A stretch of DNA of 20,373 bases from Stereocaulon alpinum (Eukaryota; Ascomycota; Lecanoromycetes; Lecanorales; Stereocaulaceae): positions 1-20,373 of the forward strand of contig JAEUBA010000232.1 of the NCBI GenBank assembly GCA_018257865.1. Direction: 5' to 3'. Both the position numbers and the translations under genes were made by a program. The notes under the pieces were generated by a model that made no database searches, was not told where the DNA came from, and saw only the letters and a program-made list of their open reading frames with translations. This document shows, one piece after another, positions 19,509-20,373 of this stretch; within the stretch, counting starts at the first letter, position 1; the number at the start of each line of letters is the position of its first letter.

Positions 19509-20373
19509 AAATACTTATTTAATATATAGGTATAGTCGTCTAATATACTATTTTAATAATTAGAATATATAGGCTAGCTCAGATAGAGAATATAGTTCAA
19601 CTTAGTTAAATATAGTCTAACTTAGATATAGAATATAGTCTAACTTAGATAGAAAAATAATTACTATAGTAATAAAAATAGATATATACCTTACTTTAAA
19701 TTTCTCCTAAAGTGCTAAAGGGTCCTCTAGGTACAGTTCTAATAGAATAGTTATAAAAAGACCTTATAGTACTACCGGTAAGTAAAGAGTCTTTACTTCC
19801 TCTAGTACCTTAACGCAGTACTTATTATTCTCTACTAATCTAAGTCGAATATAGGTAACTTTATACGTTAGAAGCTCGCCGTTAATAGTCTATAGATTAT
19901 TAAATAATATTACCCCCTAACGGTAGGTGAGAAGGAGTCGGTAATAGTATAAATTACCCTGCTTAGGACTAATTATATATATACGTCTGATTACCTCCCC
20001 CTTCTTACGAATATACTATATCCGTTTCCTCTTATCCTATATAAAATATATAGGAAATTCGTTATATAGGTAATTAAGGGGGTTCGTATCTAGAAGGTAT
20101 AGTTACCCGTTCCTTCTCCTAAATAGTAGAGGCCGATCGTTCTCTAAGGCTTCCTTTATAAGATAATTTATCTTAAAGAACTCCGTTAACTATATCTTAT
20201 ATAATAAGTCCTTATTAAGAATAGTCTTAGTAGTATCCCTATCTAGATCAACGCTAATCTACTACTCCTTAGGTAAATAAATCTGCAGCCGTTTAATATA
20301 AGGCTTAATCCCCCCTATACTAAACCTAAAGATCTTCTAGTAAGCTTCGGAGCTTCCTATCTAATAACTTTTA
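19509..20373 (-). pseudogene. Helitron replicase-helicase, region N-terminal to the helicase core (5' end outside window)
   Basis: The minus-strand frame starts beyond 20373. It reads in order SEAYWKIF or SEAY-stop-KIF (about 20350), IKPYIKRLQIYLP (about 20290), DRPLLFRRRNG (about 20125), YNEFPIYF (about 20060), YIRKKGEV, NLYYYRLLLTYR (about 19935), TINGELLTYKVTYIRL and LEDPLAL (about 19730). This order and the motifs EFP, YLRLLL, DLRT-like and LW are typical of the segment between Rep and helicase in Helitron proteins. Several TAG/TAA stops replace Gln or Trp. From about 19680 to 19514 the frame is less clear; a short direct repeat (near 19600-19650) may have shifted it before the copia B insertion. 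Confidence 0.85.

Larger units (their letters stand above)
10516..20373 (-). mobile_element. Helitron (rolling-circle transposon), 3' part, split by two insertions
   Basis: A minus-strand Helitron occupies 20373 down to about 10516 and continues past the right edge of the window. Three blocks of one helicase gene become contiguous once copia B (13109-19508) and the TRIM (12250-12894) are removed, each with one copy of its 5-bp duplication. The left edge cuts into copia C and carries a terminal hairpin (10525-10562). The Rep/HUH nuclease domain expected upstream of the helicase is not in the window. Confidence 0.88.

Overview
The window is a transposon graveyard from a filamentous ascomycete (Pezizomycotina, species not identifiable from the sequence). 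It contains no ordinary host gene, rRNA, tRNA gene or CRISPR array. Over most of its length CpA and its complement TpG are nearly absent and TpA is in great excess, while CpG and CpC persist. Every element copy carries matching damage: Gln and Trp codons became stops, ATG became ATA, Cys became Tyr, and catalytic Asp became Asn. That is the footprint of repeat-induced point mutation (RIP), a defence confined to fungi.

Layout. Positions 1-104 are unidentified, followed by an (AATC)n microsatellite and the 3' end plus LTR of a Ty1/copia remnant (copy D, to 293). Positions 294-853 are TA-rich with a small ~11-bp minisatellite. Positions 854-1337 are a longer minisatellite that stops exactly at the 5' LTR of copia copy A (1338-7263), which has both LTRs, a PBS, a PPT and one gag-pol frame. 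Copy A's 3' LTR abuts a headless copia copy C (7264-10515, integrase to RNase H). Copy C ends where a minus-strand Helitron begins at about 10516. The Helitron helicase gene is in three pieces (20373-19509, 13108-12895, 12249-10743). It is split by a complete copia copy B (13109-19508, target duplication AAATA) and by a 645-bp non-coding LTR element of TRIM type (12250-12894, duplication GACGG). Copy B is itself interrupted by a 357-bp solo LTR of another family (16926-17282, duplication CGATA), which still carries many CpA and TpG sites.

The nesting gives a relative chronology: copia C, then the Helitron, then the TRIM and copia B, then the solo LTR. Much of the RIP damage predates the solo LTR. 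Copy A does not fit this order cleanly, because its flanks do not match and it joins copy C without a duplication. It may be a product of recombination between LTRs.

The copia family primes reverse transcription from an internal half-tRNA site. Its PBS (GGTTATAAGCCCGG) complements the initiator-Met tRNA anticodon stem-loop apart from one RIP-type change, as in Drosophila copia and yeast Ty5. All gag-pol and helicase reading frames here are broken, so nothing in the window is likely to encode a working protein.
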